Assembly: GCA_024516035.1 (NCBI GenBank)
Contig: CM044961.1
Location: 13,700,439-13,764,438 of the forward strand
Direction: 5' to 3'
Length of the DNA stretch: 64,000 nucleotides
Source: Bactericera cockerelli
Lineage: Eukaryota > Arthropoda > Insecta > Hemiptera > Triozidae
Shown here: piece after piece, positions 43,280 to 55,263 of the stretch
How positions within the stretch are numbered: the stretch's first letter is position 1
How the letters are laid out: each line of letters begins with the position of its first letter
The notes under the pieces: model-generated
What the model was told of the DNA's origin: nothing
What the model saw: the letters and a program-made list of their open reading frames with translations, nothing else
The model's database searches: none
Position numbers and translations under genes: made by a program

Positions 43280-43890
43280 AGTCGTTATTTTCATCTGCAC
43301 AGAACAGTTAAACCGAAAGTTATTAATTAGCTAAAGTTTAGACAAGGTATTGGCGGAGGTTGTCTAGTTGTCTATTATCTAGCTCCGCTGAAACAATCTA
43401 CCTATACTTATTAATGCAAAAGAACCTACCTACATATATCTATCTCCAGGTAAAAGCTCAGGTTTACAATAACTTTCAGGTTCAGAAGATGTAAAAATCT
43501 TACAAGTTTAAATAACTATCATATGAGTTCATGACAAAGATGTATGTTACCGGATCTTAAATTCATCAACCGTATTCATCAACTTAAATTACACACAAGA
43601 ATCTCGGAGTGTCCTATATTTGATCAAATATCTTAGATGCATGTTAGAAGACCTTACCTATATTTGAATTTTGCATGTGCAAAACAATGCAAGTCCATGG
43701 CTGATCAGAAACTATTTATAAAATAATGTATGTAGGTATGTAAATATGACTCGCATATTGCACATAGAGCGGTTACTCTCTTATATTATCTATGCATGAA
43801 TAAATGAGAGAGGTAAATAGGTTACATTAAAACACCACAGGGTGTTCGCTGCGTGTGACATACGTTGTAATGAGATTTAGGGGCACTCAA
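43280..43890. other. Intergenic DNA, unassigned
   Basis: AT-rich, nothing recognised. Confidence 0.3.
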
Positions 43891-43892
43891 AT

Positions 43893-43965
43893 TCACCGTG
43901 GTTGTGTGGGTGACACACTGGTCATGCAGGCAGGTGACCCGGGTTCGAATCTCGGCGGGGTCTTA
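43893..43965 (+). repeat. tRNA-like SINE head
   Basis: It reads CGTGGTTGTGTGGGTGACAC, then GTGACCCGGGTTCGAATCTC. The B box is intact but the acceptor stem does not pair, so it is not called as a tRNA gene. Confidence 0.5.
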
Positions 43966-44348
43966 ATTATTCATCTCTGTATTCCGAACGTCACGTCAGA
44001 GGGCTACTCATTGCCTTGTGCGGAAAAATGACTAACTACTGATATTATCAGTAACCAATGACGACGAATGGATGAAAGTTGCATTAAGCTGTTAAAATTG
44101 GCTTCAAAAAATCTTGTGATTTTTTAAAAATCATTTGTGCTTTGAAATCGAGTGTAATTTTTTATCTCAATACTGAAATACTTTCGGGACAAGTCCTCCT
44201 GGCACTTGAATTATGTATTAAATTTATGTTACACCTAAATAATTATTATATTCATTGCTCCACCTTCTCAATACGTCAAAATTTCACCCTGTATGAATAA
44301 AATGCATACCGACACTCTGAAGAATCTTGATTTTTTATCCATCCTGTA

Positions 44349-45214
44349 TACAGGGTGGGGCAAAAGTCTGGAAACCCCTGAATAACTTTCGAATGGCTTC
44401 TTGGGTAAAATTAAAATTTTGTAAGGTAAACCGGGCTAATAAGACCTTCTTTTAGAGTGCGGTCGATTTTTGTTACCGGCCCCCATGTCGGGACCAGGGG
44501 GGCCAAATTCATTTTTTTAAATACGAACCCCCACCTTGCGATACATTTTTGAAAAGGTTTTTAAAAAAAAAATACATTAGTGCAAATTTTATTTTTTTAA
44601 TATTAACTGTTTGCAAATGGCGTCCAACTTTGTGTATGCAGTAAAGTCTGGAAACCCCTGAATATCTTTCGAAAGGGCTTTCTCAGTAAATTTAAAATTG
44701 TGTTCGGTAATCCTTGGTGATTAGACCTTTTATTAGAATGGGACCAATTTTTTTTAACCGGCCCCCATGTCGGGGCCAGGGAGGCCAACTGCATTTTTTT
44801 AAATACGAAACCCCACCTTGCGATACATTTTTGGAAAGGTCTTATTACCCTGACTTACCGTGTACCATTTTAAATTTACTGAGGAAGCCTTTTCAAAAGA
44901 TATTCAGGGGTTTCCAGACTTTACTGCATACACAAAGTTGGACGCCATTTGCAAACTGTTGATATTAAAAAAATAAAATGTGCACCAATGTATTTCTTAT
45001 TTAGACCTTTCCAAAAATGTATCGCAAGGTAGCGGTTCGTATTTAGAAAAATGAATTTGGCCCCCCTGGCCCCGACATGGGGGCCGGTAACAAAAATCGA
45101 CCCCACTCTAAAAGAAGGTCTTATTAGCCCGGTTTACCTTACAAAATTTTAATTTTCCCCAAGAAGCCATTCGAAAGTTATTCAGGGGTTTCCAGACTTT
45201 TGCCCCACCCTGTA
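44349..45214. mobile_element. Foldback element B, 0.87-kb nested palindrome
   Basis: Ends TACAGGGTGGGGCAAAAGTC and its complement. CTGGAAACCCCTGAATA occurs at both outer ends and again inward (about 44647, and complemented near 44900), as do CCCCCATGTCGGG and CTTGCGATACATTTTTG. So a palindrome is nested within a palindrome. Noncoding. Confidence 0.88.
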
Positions 45215-45445
45215 TAAATAAGACACGGAGAAGCTGGATGGACTCATCTAGAAATGAATACGTTATGTTTACCTTATGATTAATGTGGAAATTATGCCGT
45301 ATCAAATGACTGCGAGAAGGTTATAAAGGACTAGGTTGGTCAGGACACTACTGAGAGTACTGAGGTCTTGAGAGAAGCGACTCTAGGTACAGTAATAGTG
45401 TGTACACTTGCATCCACAGGGCTGACTTTAGGAGGTTAGAAAGTT

Positions 45446-45612
45446 CCCACATAATAATAATACCGCCTTATTTATACTTTTTTTTTCAAAGAAAACTAAA
45501 CTGATAATCATACAACAAGGTAGGAAAGCTCATGTTTACCTAACGATATCTCAAAATAAAAGGGAACATAACTAGTCATGCCCCGGCTGTGTTTCGAACC
45601 CGCAACCTCTGG
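45446..45612 (-). repeat. tRNA-derived SINE fragment, ATT-tailed family
   Basis: The B box GGGTTCGAAACACAGCC is seen on the minus strand, with a TTATTATTAT tail at the low-coordinate end. The head before the B box is truncated and the middle is diverged. Confidence 0.5.
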
Positions 45613-45614
45613 TT

Positions 45615-46125
45615 ATTATTCTGGAATAAAAAATCCCTAGGTGTATTAAAATTTAATTATCATATTGAAAACCGTTCTAAAAGTTGTGCATTTTGGTTGT
45701 GCAAACTAAGAGCTAACAACCATTTGAAATCGGATAGGTAGGACTTCAATAAATATTATTATAGGTAGGTATACAACATTGTATATATAATATTTTACAT
45801 ATCATATATAAATGCCCGGTAGACGGGTGTTTATTGACGGGTTTAGCCCTATTTACATTTTCAATAAAATAACAGTTAAAATAAAATTTATCATAATTAG
45901 GCACGTCAGTTACCTCAATTATATGAGGCAGTCCATAGTCGAAAGCTCAACCCTTGTTGTGCTTGACCATGTCCTTAGTTGATTCATTTATGAAAATCAG
46001 TGAGGACATTCACGTATTTTTGTTTAGTGTAAATGCCTCCAAACATAAAAAAAAACATTAATATAATGAATATCATGTTATATAATATAATATAATATAA
46101 TAATGCTTTTTCTTTGTGTTATTAT
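45615..46125. other. Intergenic DNA, unassigned
   Basis: AT-rich. Short TATAA repeats near 46080. Confidence 0.3.
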
Positions 46126-46127
46126 GT

Positions 46128-46388
46128 CACAATTTTAGTGGGTAGCGCAGAATCATAGGACTTTACCACTTTAATTTACAATATCTTGTATTATTTTTTT
46201 TGCCTATGATTCTGCCACTGGTCGCTGCTTCACATCAAAGCAGCTACTCATTTTTCCTCACGAGGTATGAGTGGACCCCGAACATCCAAGTACAGAGCAG
46301 AAAAAATCCTCCCCCGCTGGGAATCGAACCCAGGTCACCATGTGTGCAATGCCTAGCGCGCTAACTCACTCTGCCACAGTGACTACAA
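46128..46388 (-). repeat. tRNA-derived SINE, CTCACGAGGTATGAG family, fullest copy
   Basis: The minus-strand head TCACTGTGGCAGAGTGAG with GCGCGCTAGGCATTGCACAC has B box TGGGTTCGATTCCCAGC. The body CCACTCATACCTCGTGAGG leads to GCGCTACCCACTAAAATTG. It lies about 1.1 kb upstream of the Fer start codon. Confidence 0.8.
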
Positions 46389-46399
46389 TGAATATCATG

Positions 46400-47486
46400 T
46401 TATTCCACATTTTAAAAGAGATACAAGTAAAAGTTGGGTTAGAAAAAGGTCAAGAAAGGTCATATAAACTAGGGTGCATTGAGCTTCATTAATTGCATAC
46501 TTCACTCCCCTGGCACAAGAGTACTTGAATAGAAATGACCCCAGAGTGACAAGCGATAGAAATGATGTATAGATCCACCTCGAAGACGGCACAACCGGTA
46601 TAAACAAGTACCATCACACAGACAAATCATCATTTGCGAAGTAGGTACCTACCTCTATTAAACCCATATGAGAGAAAAATAAATTAGGTCAGTAGGTAAA
46701 ACAGATTTTTTAGATAGAAAACTCCGCTAATGAAATTAATATTTAAATTACTTTTTAAAGATGCCTTGATCGACAGGTTAATCAAGAAGTAGGCAATCAT
46801 ATTCAAGATGAGGGAACAGTTGAAGATGATCATTGAACATATTTCATACATAAGTATTAGGAAGATGATGCTTTAAGATAGGTACATACATAAATTAATA
46901 ATTATTAACTTCTTGCAAATGAATAGCTCTTCTTATAGCTCTTCTTGAATAGTAGGTACAAGTTTATTATTTCTAATAGTAAACTTACAGCAGGTAAAAG
47001 TTGAACGAATACAGAATTATTTATGGTGAAAAGAAATTTGTCGTTTTACTCGGCCCAGCTGAGGTCTTTAACAGTTTTATGTGACAACTAATAAACATGT
47101 TTGCTCTAAACTTTTTTAATTATAATTTATCTAATATCGACTAAACTTTCAAACTTTTACAGCTGATCTTTTCCAAGGTGTGTCAACCATGTTTTACAGT
47201 GACCCTGACAAGGGGGTCAGGTTAACATTTTGCTTGGACACATATTATAAATGAAGCGAAGAATAAGTCAGACATAAATAAACTATAGAAACCTAATCTA
47301 ATATAATATATCGACAAAATTCAAGGATACATTCAGAGCTGTGGCACGTTACAGTGACCTAGCTATAGCCGTGAAACTTTACACCTCATATACATAGTGA
47401 GGTGAAGTACTTTTGGATTCGCTTGCTGCATCATCAAACGAAAGCCTTGAGATCTTCTTCAGCACAGCGTTGCCGGACGGCACAAC
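46400..47486 (+). promoter_or_regulatory. Fer upstream flank and 5' UTR
   Basis: No repeat family recognised after 46390, in contrast to the rest of the window. GTGACCCTGACAAGGGGGTCA near 47200 is a short inverted repeat. The 140 bases before the start codon are less AT-rich. I see no clear TATA box, so the promoter position is a guess. Confidence 0.35.
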
Positions 47487-47936
47487 ATGGGCGGATTCGG
47501 CATCAACAACAACAGTGACGGCAACACCGCAAGCATGACGAAAAACATGGCGTCCATCAAGGAAGTTCACGAGAGCATCCTTGGCCGACACGACTCGGAA
47601 GTTTACCTGCTCGAACTCATGAAAAAGTGCGTCAGCAACAAGATAAAATCCGATCGTGACTATTGTGCGTCGATCCAATCCATCATTACTCAGTCGAACA
47701 AAATCAACCAGTCAGCAGGAGGTTCCGAATCGACTTCGGGTACTTCCGCTATGATCGGAGAGAGCTGGAAATCCATCATGGCGGAGCTGAATAACTACGT
47801 GATGCTGATTCGGAACAACGCGCAGCACGTGGAGAAGTTCACGCTGACTCAACTCAACAATTTGTACAACGAGAAGCGGAAGGCGAGGAAGTATTACTTC
47901 GAGCAGTATGCACGCATCTCCGCCAGACTGAACAAC
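47487..47936 (+). CDS. Fer/Fps-type tyrosine kinase, first coding exon (F-BAR domain, N-terminal part)
   Basis: ATG in good context (ACAACATGG), 150 codons, then donor GTAAGT. HESILGRHDSEVYLLELMKK, NKIKSDRDYCASIQSI, GESWKSIMAELNNYVMLIRN and YNEKRKARKYYFEQYARIS match the start of the F-BAR domain of Fps85D/FER, where K-S-D-K-E-Y-A, S-W-x-x-x-M and K-R-K-A-R-K-x-Y are conserved. F-BAR dimers bind curved membranes; the full protein would add FX, SH2 and kinase domains from exons not seen here. An added Asn/Ser-rich stretch of about 20 residues precedes the usual start, and a Ser/Gly-rich insert (SAGGSESTSGTSA) sits in the first helix loop. Cip4-like F-BAR proteins fit less well. Confidence 0.88.
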
Positions 47937-48726
47937 GTAAGTCAGCATTCTTATTTTCTATACTCCGGTTGATATGAGATGCACATAGTGTTGAACAAAT
48001 TTGTAACTAAAATATTGCAGTACCTATTAATTTTCATAAAAAAAACTTAAATCTACCGTTGAAGCAAAAATGGTTTTTCATGACAACATCTTTAGTTTCC
48101 AAATTTGACATTATTTGGATCTCTATCAACCAATTCTTCTTACAGCATGCGTCCCATTATTTAATTTGTATTTTATTTTATTTTTTATCTCTTAAAAATC
48201 CATTTTATAAGGTTTTTGTTCGACTTCAAAAACTTGTGATCAAATTCCAAAAAATATTACCTAAATAATAATAACGATATCCTCATTACCGAATGAATAT
48301 GATTGTATTGTATGTAATACCTGTTGACCTACCTAAACAAAGTCTCAGTTTCTCAGTTACAAAACTAAGCTTGATGGATTAAAGCTTCCTTCTTGGGAGT
48401 CTTAAATCTTTTCTTAATTCCTAATGCATAACACTGAAGCTTCCGGGACCGTTCTAATTATCTTAATTCTCAAAGCATTAATCACACGTATCTTTGGGTC
48501 AAGAATGATGATGGATACATTATGGTCCCCCAGACTAGCTGGGGTAATGTAGGGAGTAGACCAAATATGAGACAAGGGTACTAAGGAAGTGAATCAGCAA
48601 AATATTATCCCGTTAAAACTTAGGGATCTGTTCAAAGTTCATATACATTATTGGTACCCGTAAAAATACCCACCATATAGGTACTATACCAAATGTCCAC
48701 AACAGAGCTACATACATACATACTTG
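47937..48726. other. Fer first intron, proximal part
   Basis: AT-rich, no exon recognised. Confidence 0.4.
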
Positions 48727-49103
48727 GCACTATGAAATGTAAAAGCTCCGTTTGAATGTAAAAGAAGACGAAACCTCATAATCACAATGCCTACTGATAA
48801 TTTCATTAATATTATTATTGCCTACCAATCAAGATATATTTGTTATCCGTACATAAGATACATTAACATCTGAAATAAACCATATATTCTTTAGACTTTT
48901 ATTATTATTATTATTATACGATCTTTTTGATATTGTTGATGATATTAATGATAAAACTAGAAATAAAAGTGATTATTACCTAAATGGCTGCACGTACACT
49001 AGTTGATTTGTATCCAATTCCTTACGTACGTGGTGATGACATCAAAATACTCCTTTTTACCATGGAGGGCTCAATTTGGTACCTTGAAACCTTAGGATGA
49101 GCT
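48727..49103 (+). repeat. 377-bp direct repeat, copy 1
   Basis: Appears identical by eye to 49413-49789, offset 686. It starts GCACTATGAAATGTAAAAGC and ends CCTTAGGATGAGCT. It contains a (TTA)n tract. Confidence 0.93.
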
Positions 49104-49285
49104 TAGGAATTAAAGGAAGGAAGCAGATGGAAAATCAGAGAAAAGAAGAGAATACATACTCGAGTGGGAGAAAGACATTGTAAAGGAATGTGTTATAACA
49201 TCTCCAAAGTGTAAAAAAAACTCTTGGAGAGTGTGTGTTTCTTTTCCATAAGGCAGAGTAGAAGGACAATACCTTTATATAAGGG
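49104..49285 (+). repeat. Dispersed repeat shared with 52095-52275
   Basis: GAGAAAAGAAGAGAATACAT, GACATTGTAAAGGAATG, CTCTTGGAGAGTGTGTGTTT and CCATAAGGCAGAGTAGAAGG occur in both with few differences. It separates the two 377-bp repeats. Confidence 0.85.
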
Positions 49286-49412
49286 GTATTTTTCTTCAGG
49301 ATAAAAAAAAATTCCAGGTTCGATATTTACAAATATTTGCATTTTATTCCAAAGTCAACTTCACCACATTCGTGAAAGAAAATGCGTTTCGGTGCTTTAA
49401 AAAATAGACAAT

Positions 49413-49789
49413 GCACTATGAAATGTAAAAGCTCCGTTTGAATGTAAAAGAAGACGAAACCTCATAATCACAATGCCTACTGATAATTTCATTAATATTA
49501 TTATTGCCTACCAATCAAGATATATTTGTTATCCGTACATAAGATACATTAACATCTGAAATAAACCATATATTCTTTAGACTTTTATTATTATTATTAT
49601 TATACGATCTTTTTGATATTGTTGATGATATTAATGATAAAACTAGAAATAAAAGTGATTATTACCTAAATGGCTGCACGTACACTAGTTGATTTGTATC
49701 CAATTCCTTACGTACGTGGTGATGACATCAAAATACTCCTTTTTACCATGGAGGGCTCAATTTGGTACCTTGAAACCTTAGGATGAGCT
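49413..49789 (+). repeat. 377-bp direct repeat, copy 2
   Basis: See copy 1. The 309 bases between the copies are unrelated to the repeat. Confidence 0.93.
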
Positions 49790-50275
49790 CTCTTAAGACC
49801 AAGGACCAAGAGTTATAGTAGTGGGAACAGGCGTGGCCGGTGAGAAAATGTTTTGTGGGTGCTGCCACGCAAACCGTAGTAAAATTAGATTCATAGAGTC
49901 GCTCTTTTCAGTATCGAAAGAGATTGTGCTTGTTTACCATGCTAATCATAATAATTATGCATTTATTATTCTAGAAATGTGGGATGAATTTCATTGTGTA
50001 CGTGCAATTGTGTACTAAGACAGTTCTCTCTTTTTCGTCTGGGGGTGCTGCAGTTCCTTAGCACAGGCCGCGCCTGAATGGGAACCGATCTCAAGTTAGA
50101 AGAAGAGGATCTGTGTCAGACTCAGACGCCAAGACCTCGTGGTAATTGTCCTGTGGGATCTGAGATTCTGGGATTATAGGGATTAAGAGTACATAGTGTC
50201 ACGTTCTTATCCTGTGCTTAACCCTTCAGCACACACCTGCCTTACTCTTGTCCTATGTCCCACTCATGATAACTA
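49790..50275. other. Unassigned, partly GC-richer
   Basis: No gene recognised; may include an old retroelement piece (GGTGCTGCAGTTCCTTAGCA). Confidence 0.3.
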
Positions 50276-50277
50276 GG

Positions 50278-50392
50278 TCTTAAAATAAACTCGCTTCACT
50301 AAATTTACGCTGAAACCGTAATTCGAACCAATGACCTCCAGGTTATAAGTCCGCCTCGTTATCGTTCAAGTTACTGAGGTCGGTATTATTTT
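50278..50392 (-). repeat. tRNA-derived SINE fragment, same family as 43.1 kb
   Basis: The minus strand reads ACCGACCTCAGTAACTTGAA, then GGTCATTGGTTCGAATTACG. The 3' body is truncated. Confidence 0.6.
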
Positions 50393-50399
50393 TATTATT

Positions 50400-51200
50400 A
50401 TGAAATTTATGTTCCTTTTATTATTATTTCCACAACATTTCAATATTCTTCTTAAAAAAAAAAAAAAAAAATGAAAAACCTTTGTCATTCGGAATGTTAT
50501 TAAATTTACCTGTAATTATTTTACTCCGAGCAGAAAGAACCTTTGGTCCAGGTCCCGACAGACATTTGGTACAACTCGACCAATACAGCTGTCAGTGAAA
50601 CATAGATATCCATAACCAAACCAACTCCCTGGCAGCGGTAGAGATGGTAGAGAATCCGATAATGTCTTTTCCTGGATCGTCAGGATTGCCCAGTTGGGTT
50701 AATGATAGCATACAACTCATGAACCAAGAGACAATGCATAGGTTCTTGGATAAGTCCTATGTGACGTTGATATGGATAAGAAACATAGATAGAAGCGTCT
50801 CAAGTAGCGTCACGGGTATTAAGGACATAATTATAAATGAATAAAGTTCCCAACGCATAATAGGATAATACACACGATTCCTGTAGGATCCAATGCTGCA
50901 AGGTTCTTTTCCTCAATGGTGGTAAATTTTAATTTTCTACATAGGTAATTTTTGTACCTACGTACTTACAAGAAAGTAACGTAATAAATTATTTATTTCC
51001 ACAGTTTTTTTTGTATAGGACTCTGTTCATTGTTTATGCTATCATAGTAATACATTATGAATACGGTCGTTTGATTAATTATTATCCATACACTCACTCA
51101 GCTTTTCTCATGAAACTCATTTAGAACAATGTTTTATTTGCACCAAAACAAGTATCAATTTATGTTTTCTCCACACTCGACGTAACTTAACTCCAGAGAC
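50400..51200. other. Unassigned, with an unrecognised small open frame
   Basis: 50644-50844 (plus) has 66 codons, SSGLPSWVNDSIQLMNQETM being its most protein-like part. No family recognised, and no splice sites stand out. Confidence 0.25.
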
Positions 51201-51206
51201 CCGTTG

Positions 51207-51445
51207 AAAACAGAGGTCCTATAGTATCAGTGGTTAAGCACTCGCTTACCATGCGGAAGGCCCCGGGTTCGAACCCCCGCGCCGACAAAAAAAATTATTC
51301 TTGGTTACAGTTGTTTTTAAGGGTACCTTCCGGTGCGCTCGTGTTGACCCAGCACCTACATGGGAAGTATTGTGTCACTTCTCGCTCATCAGAGGGGAGG
51401 CACACTACGGGATGGGCAGGGTACAACACAGACCACCATGATATC
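51207..51445 (+). repeat. tRNA-derived SINE, GAAACAGGAGC-ended family, best head
   Basis: The head ATCAGTGGTTAAGCACTCGC, then CCATGCGGAAGGCCCCGGG with B box GGTTCGAACCCCCGC, is well kept. The body runs through GCTCGTGTTGACCCAGCACC and GTGTCACTTCTCGCTCATCA. Confidence 0.8.
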
Positions 51446-52094
51446 CACACAAAATTGTTCCAATTTTATTTGTTATTTCACGAAAATCAATCAAAATAAT
51501 TAATTTAATTACATTACTCTACGAAATTTATCTTACTAGGGAACAGGTACTTAATTTTAGTGAAATCAAATGATCTTAACTAATTTAATATCTTAGAAAT
51601 CCTGTTTATTCTAAGGTTGAGGTTAGTAAGGTTGCGACCTATAAACCATAATGCACCTATAATGTTAGTAATATCTACATACCAAGAAATGCATATTGTA
51701 TGAATGTAGTTACTACAGAGAGTGCCCAGGAAATCTTATTGAATCAGTTGGTTGTTGAAAGTGATCCCATGTCTGACGTTTCAATGAGAAACCAATTATG
51801 ACCAATCAGATGCCAATCATATCGGATACCTCAGGAATAGGATGATTATACACCAGAGTACTTTTCTATTTCTTCTACTACAACGGACCGGAATATACTT
51901 ACCTACTTGTATGATGGAGATATCTAAAGAAATAACTAACTAACCTTACTCTGAAGATCTTGGGTATAACTTACTTTGAAAAGTAGAAAGTGTTTTTATA
52001 ATTCATAACCGCCTATTAAGCATGCCCCTGCAAGTAGATAAAAGGTACATCAAGTAAATGCTCACTATAAAATTAGTGGATGTTTATTAAATTG
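51446..52094. other. Unassigned
   Basis: AT-rich, nothing recognised. Confidence 0.3.
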
Positions 52095-52275
52095 CAAGAG
52101 GAGGTGTAGAGGAAAGGAAGGAAGAGGATAGGAGAAAAGAAGAGAATAGGTACATACTCGAGGGGGATAAAGACATTGTAAAGGAATGTTTTATAACATA
52201 TCCAAAGTGTAAAAAAAACTCTTGGAGAGTGTGTGTTTCTTTTCCATAAGGCAGAGTAGAAGGACAATACCTACA
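52095..52275 (+). repeat. Dispersed repeat shared with 49104-49285
   Basis: Same order of motifs; CTCTTGGAGAGTGTGTGTTT is exact. Class unknown. Confidence 0.85.
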
Positions 52276-52279
52276 ATAT

Positions 52280-52860
52280 CTAGTTTGTGTAATAATTTTT
52301 CTTGTGTGAAAAGTTTAATAAATAAACTACAAGAGCCTGTTTGACTATATCAATAAAAAAGTAACAAGAAAAAGTTTGTTTAATGAAAACATTACTCTCA
52401 GGTGTTTTATAATATTACCAATGTTTACATTGTTTGGACTATTGAACTTACAAACAGTGCTTGATAATAGTTGGTACCTAGTAGTATATCTACCTACCTA
52501 TTTAAATAAAAATATTAATAAAATTCATAGCATCATGCTCTTAATCAGTAAGTATGTACGACTACTACGACTAGTGTCTGTTGATCGCCAGCAGGCAAAT
52601 TCCTACCGTATGATTCTTATTAGCCTCTGGTCCTATCTCTGATTTGAGAAGAGAGCGAATTACAAGGCTAGATAGTCTGGACACGGACATGCTATTAGTA
52701 AGCTAATGTACCTTCAATGTGTACATAATTATTATGAGTCATGGCTTCTCTATAGTTTCTTGAGAGAACTAATATCAATTTATATACCATTTTTTTTATC
52801 GAATTGTGTAGTTAATTATTATGCATAAGGTAACGTTTTGTTTTTTTTTTTTTAATTATT
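52280..52860. other. Unassigned
   Basis: AT-rich, nothing recognised. Confidence 0.3.
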
Positions 52861-52864
52861 TTTA

Positions 52865-53060
52865 ACGCAGCCTGGTGATCCAGGCAGCGTAGGGATCCGT
52901 TGATTCGAATCCCACCCAGTGCATGAATTTTTCCTCATGAAATTCAGTTTGTGACCACATAATAATAAGACTCTGAAGGTTAGGTGGTAGAAAATGCTTT
53001 GAGCATTACCCTCGCCTGGTGGTTACCTTCCACTAAAGACTGTTATTATTATTAATTGTT
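52865..53060 (+). repeat. tRNA-derived SINE, family ending CCTTCCACTAAAG
   Basis: It starts inside the tRNA head and has B box GATTCGAATCCCACCC. The rest of the body and the TTATTATTATTA tail are close to the copy at 23.5 kb. Confidence 0.75.
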
Positions 53061-53304
53061 TATATATGTACAGAAGTGTGGACGTGTTATCTAGGTATAT
53101 AATTATTCAGAAGAGAGCGGAGGTGTTAATTCAATGTTACAGATACATTCTCGCATGCGTATGGTACCTATGGGTGTTAACCTGATAGCTCAATGTTTAC
53201 CTAACGTACAGTTACTTGAGTTACTATTAACTGTCCACACCTTTCTATCTACATTAGCCAAGTCAGCGGTGACTTATGCCGCCCAGTGCACAGATAGAAT
53301 TATA

Positions 53305-53440
53305 CCTACATGGTGATTGATATAATCTTTAACAGATTTAATACCTGCGTAGGTATTAGAATAAGCAATTTTCTCTCATCAATCACCCTGTAATAAAAAA
53401 AATATACAGGGTGATTGATATTATCTTTAAGAGAATTAAA
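53305..53440. mobile_element. Two head-to-head TACAGGGTG-type ends
   Basis: ATCACCCTGTA at 53384 and TACAGGGTGATTGATAT at 53403 face each other over a short A-rich spacer. GGTGATTGATATAATCTTTA near 53314 repeats the inner sequence. Related in terminus to foldback elements A, B and C. Confidence 0.6.
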
Positions 53441-53967
53441 ATAAATGCGGTACTCTGTGAAATAGACAACGTGTGAAATTTTAAATAGACAACGCACAGA
53501 TTTGAGTTTTAATATATATGTAGAGATAAAAACACAAACATACCTCATTCATAGGTAAATCCCTCTAGAGCTTGACGATACATGCTGTGTGCCATAAAAC
53601 CATGCATTGGTTGGAAGGCGAACCCACAAACTCATCACTTACTAAACAGTCTAAACACTCAGTATGTGGAATTGAAAATAATTATAACAAAGTAATGTAC
53701 TTGCCAATATTGCTCTATGCAGCGCAAGTAGCGATATTAGTACCTATATTATCATGTCTGATTCCTAGAAAGTGTGTTACACTGTTACCTATGTTAAGCT
53801 TAAGTGACATTTTGGCACAGCGCTAACTCTGACGTTAACAAAGGACTCATTATTGCAACTTCATTAGCATTACTGTTGTTATTGTTAGGTAACAATGTTG
53901 ACATTATGATTCAGGTATAGGTATTTAGTTAGAAGGTAGGTATTTAACAAATTATAATAAGTATAAG

Positions 53968-54180
53968 TAATAATAATACCACCTTACTTATACTGCCCGA
54001 TTAAGACTATTGAGTCCCATTGTTCCAGCAGTAAGTATTATGATGTGTTCAAAATCCCAAATGGGAGGATAGCCTGTACGGCTGCGTTTCGAACCCGCGA
54101 CCTCTGGCTCATTGGTATTGAATGAGGAACCTCTGAATTGAGAAGCAATATCTTGCCTTTACCACAGACCACCAAGCGAA
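53968..54180 (-). repeat. tRNA-derived SINE, ATT-tailed family
   Basis: Minus strand: B box GGGTTCGAAACGCAGCC, body TCCTCCCATTTGGGA and CTTACTGCTGGAACAATGGG, then a (TTA)n tail. Confidence 0.65.
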
Positions 54181-54189
54181 GGATTGTGT

Positions 54190-55263
54190 TGGCACTTCGG
54201 AGTTAGTAGAGTTTGGTATAATATTTGATATAATACCTGTATTACATACAAACTCACTCATATACAATTATACAGAGGGTTTCAAAACTTAGCTTGAAAA
54301 TCTAAACCACAATATCCAGGCCTGATAACATTTTTTTTTTTTTTTTTTTTTTTTTAAGAAAAGAAAAAATAATCAAGAGGCAAGAGAAATCGGTTTTTTT
54401 TTTCTTTTTCTCAGTGTTGCCTCAATATGGCACGGAGGAATGTATATTAATTTCTAGGTCTCTAATATTAAGAGGTAAAAGAGGTTATTATTTTCTCTTA
54501 TAAAATTTTTGTCAAAAAAAATATTATGATACAAAGAGAGGTAAATTGGACCTGGAAATTGCTCTCTTCTCTTACATCCAGGATCGACTGTTTTTTGATA
54601 TTTTTATGCATACAAGTCATTACAAGTTTTCTGGCTTTGGTTCTTGGTCTCAATTTCCGGTTTAATCTCAAATTTATTCTTGATACACTCGGTATGAACT
54701 TACTCATATTCTACATTTATTATTATGAGTGAGTATTTAGCCGCAATATATCCGAGCTTAAAGTTAACTCATTCCGATATAGCGGTGTGCATGTTGTATA
54801 ATGTTAAAATATTAATATGCTCGGGGCACTTCTCTTGACCACACGAGATAGGGCAGTATAAATTTTGTATTCTGCAGTCTGCAAGGCCCTTCGCTACACG
54901 GGGATCTTGAGGTGGATTCGCCGTGGTCATGATCTCATCCAGTGTGGAAGGTCTCAATTCAGCATAGTGATACGTTTTCTTATTTTCTTTTTAATTAGAG
55001 GTGATTCGAGGTAGGGATTATACGCATCAGTCACAGGAAACTTAGAAATCTGCTACTTACATCTGTCCATAGTGGGGTTTTGATCCTGCTTAGAAGATGG
55101 AGTATTAGGATCAGTAATAATAATGAATAATAAAACATGAACCTCACCCAGCCTGGATCAGTTTGGAATGCTTTGCTTACTAATACTTACCCTAAAAATG
55201 ACCCTTCTCAAGTGCCAGAAAACACTGATGTTAATGCTGATATATAAAATAGATTTTATTATT
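54190..55263. other. Unassigned
   Basis: A poly(T) tract lies at about 54330-54356. A CACCCAGCCTGGATC remnant near 55145 resembles the reverse of the shared SINE body. No gene recognised. Confidence 0.3.

Noticed and set aside
53134..53826. Two hydrophobic ORFs (60 and 84 codons) as a possible membrane protein
   Set aside because: No recognisable family, separated by stops and TACAGGGTG tips, and no convincing splice sites.
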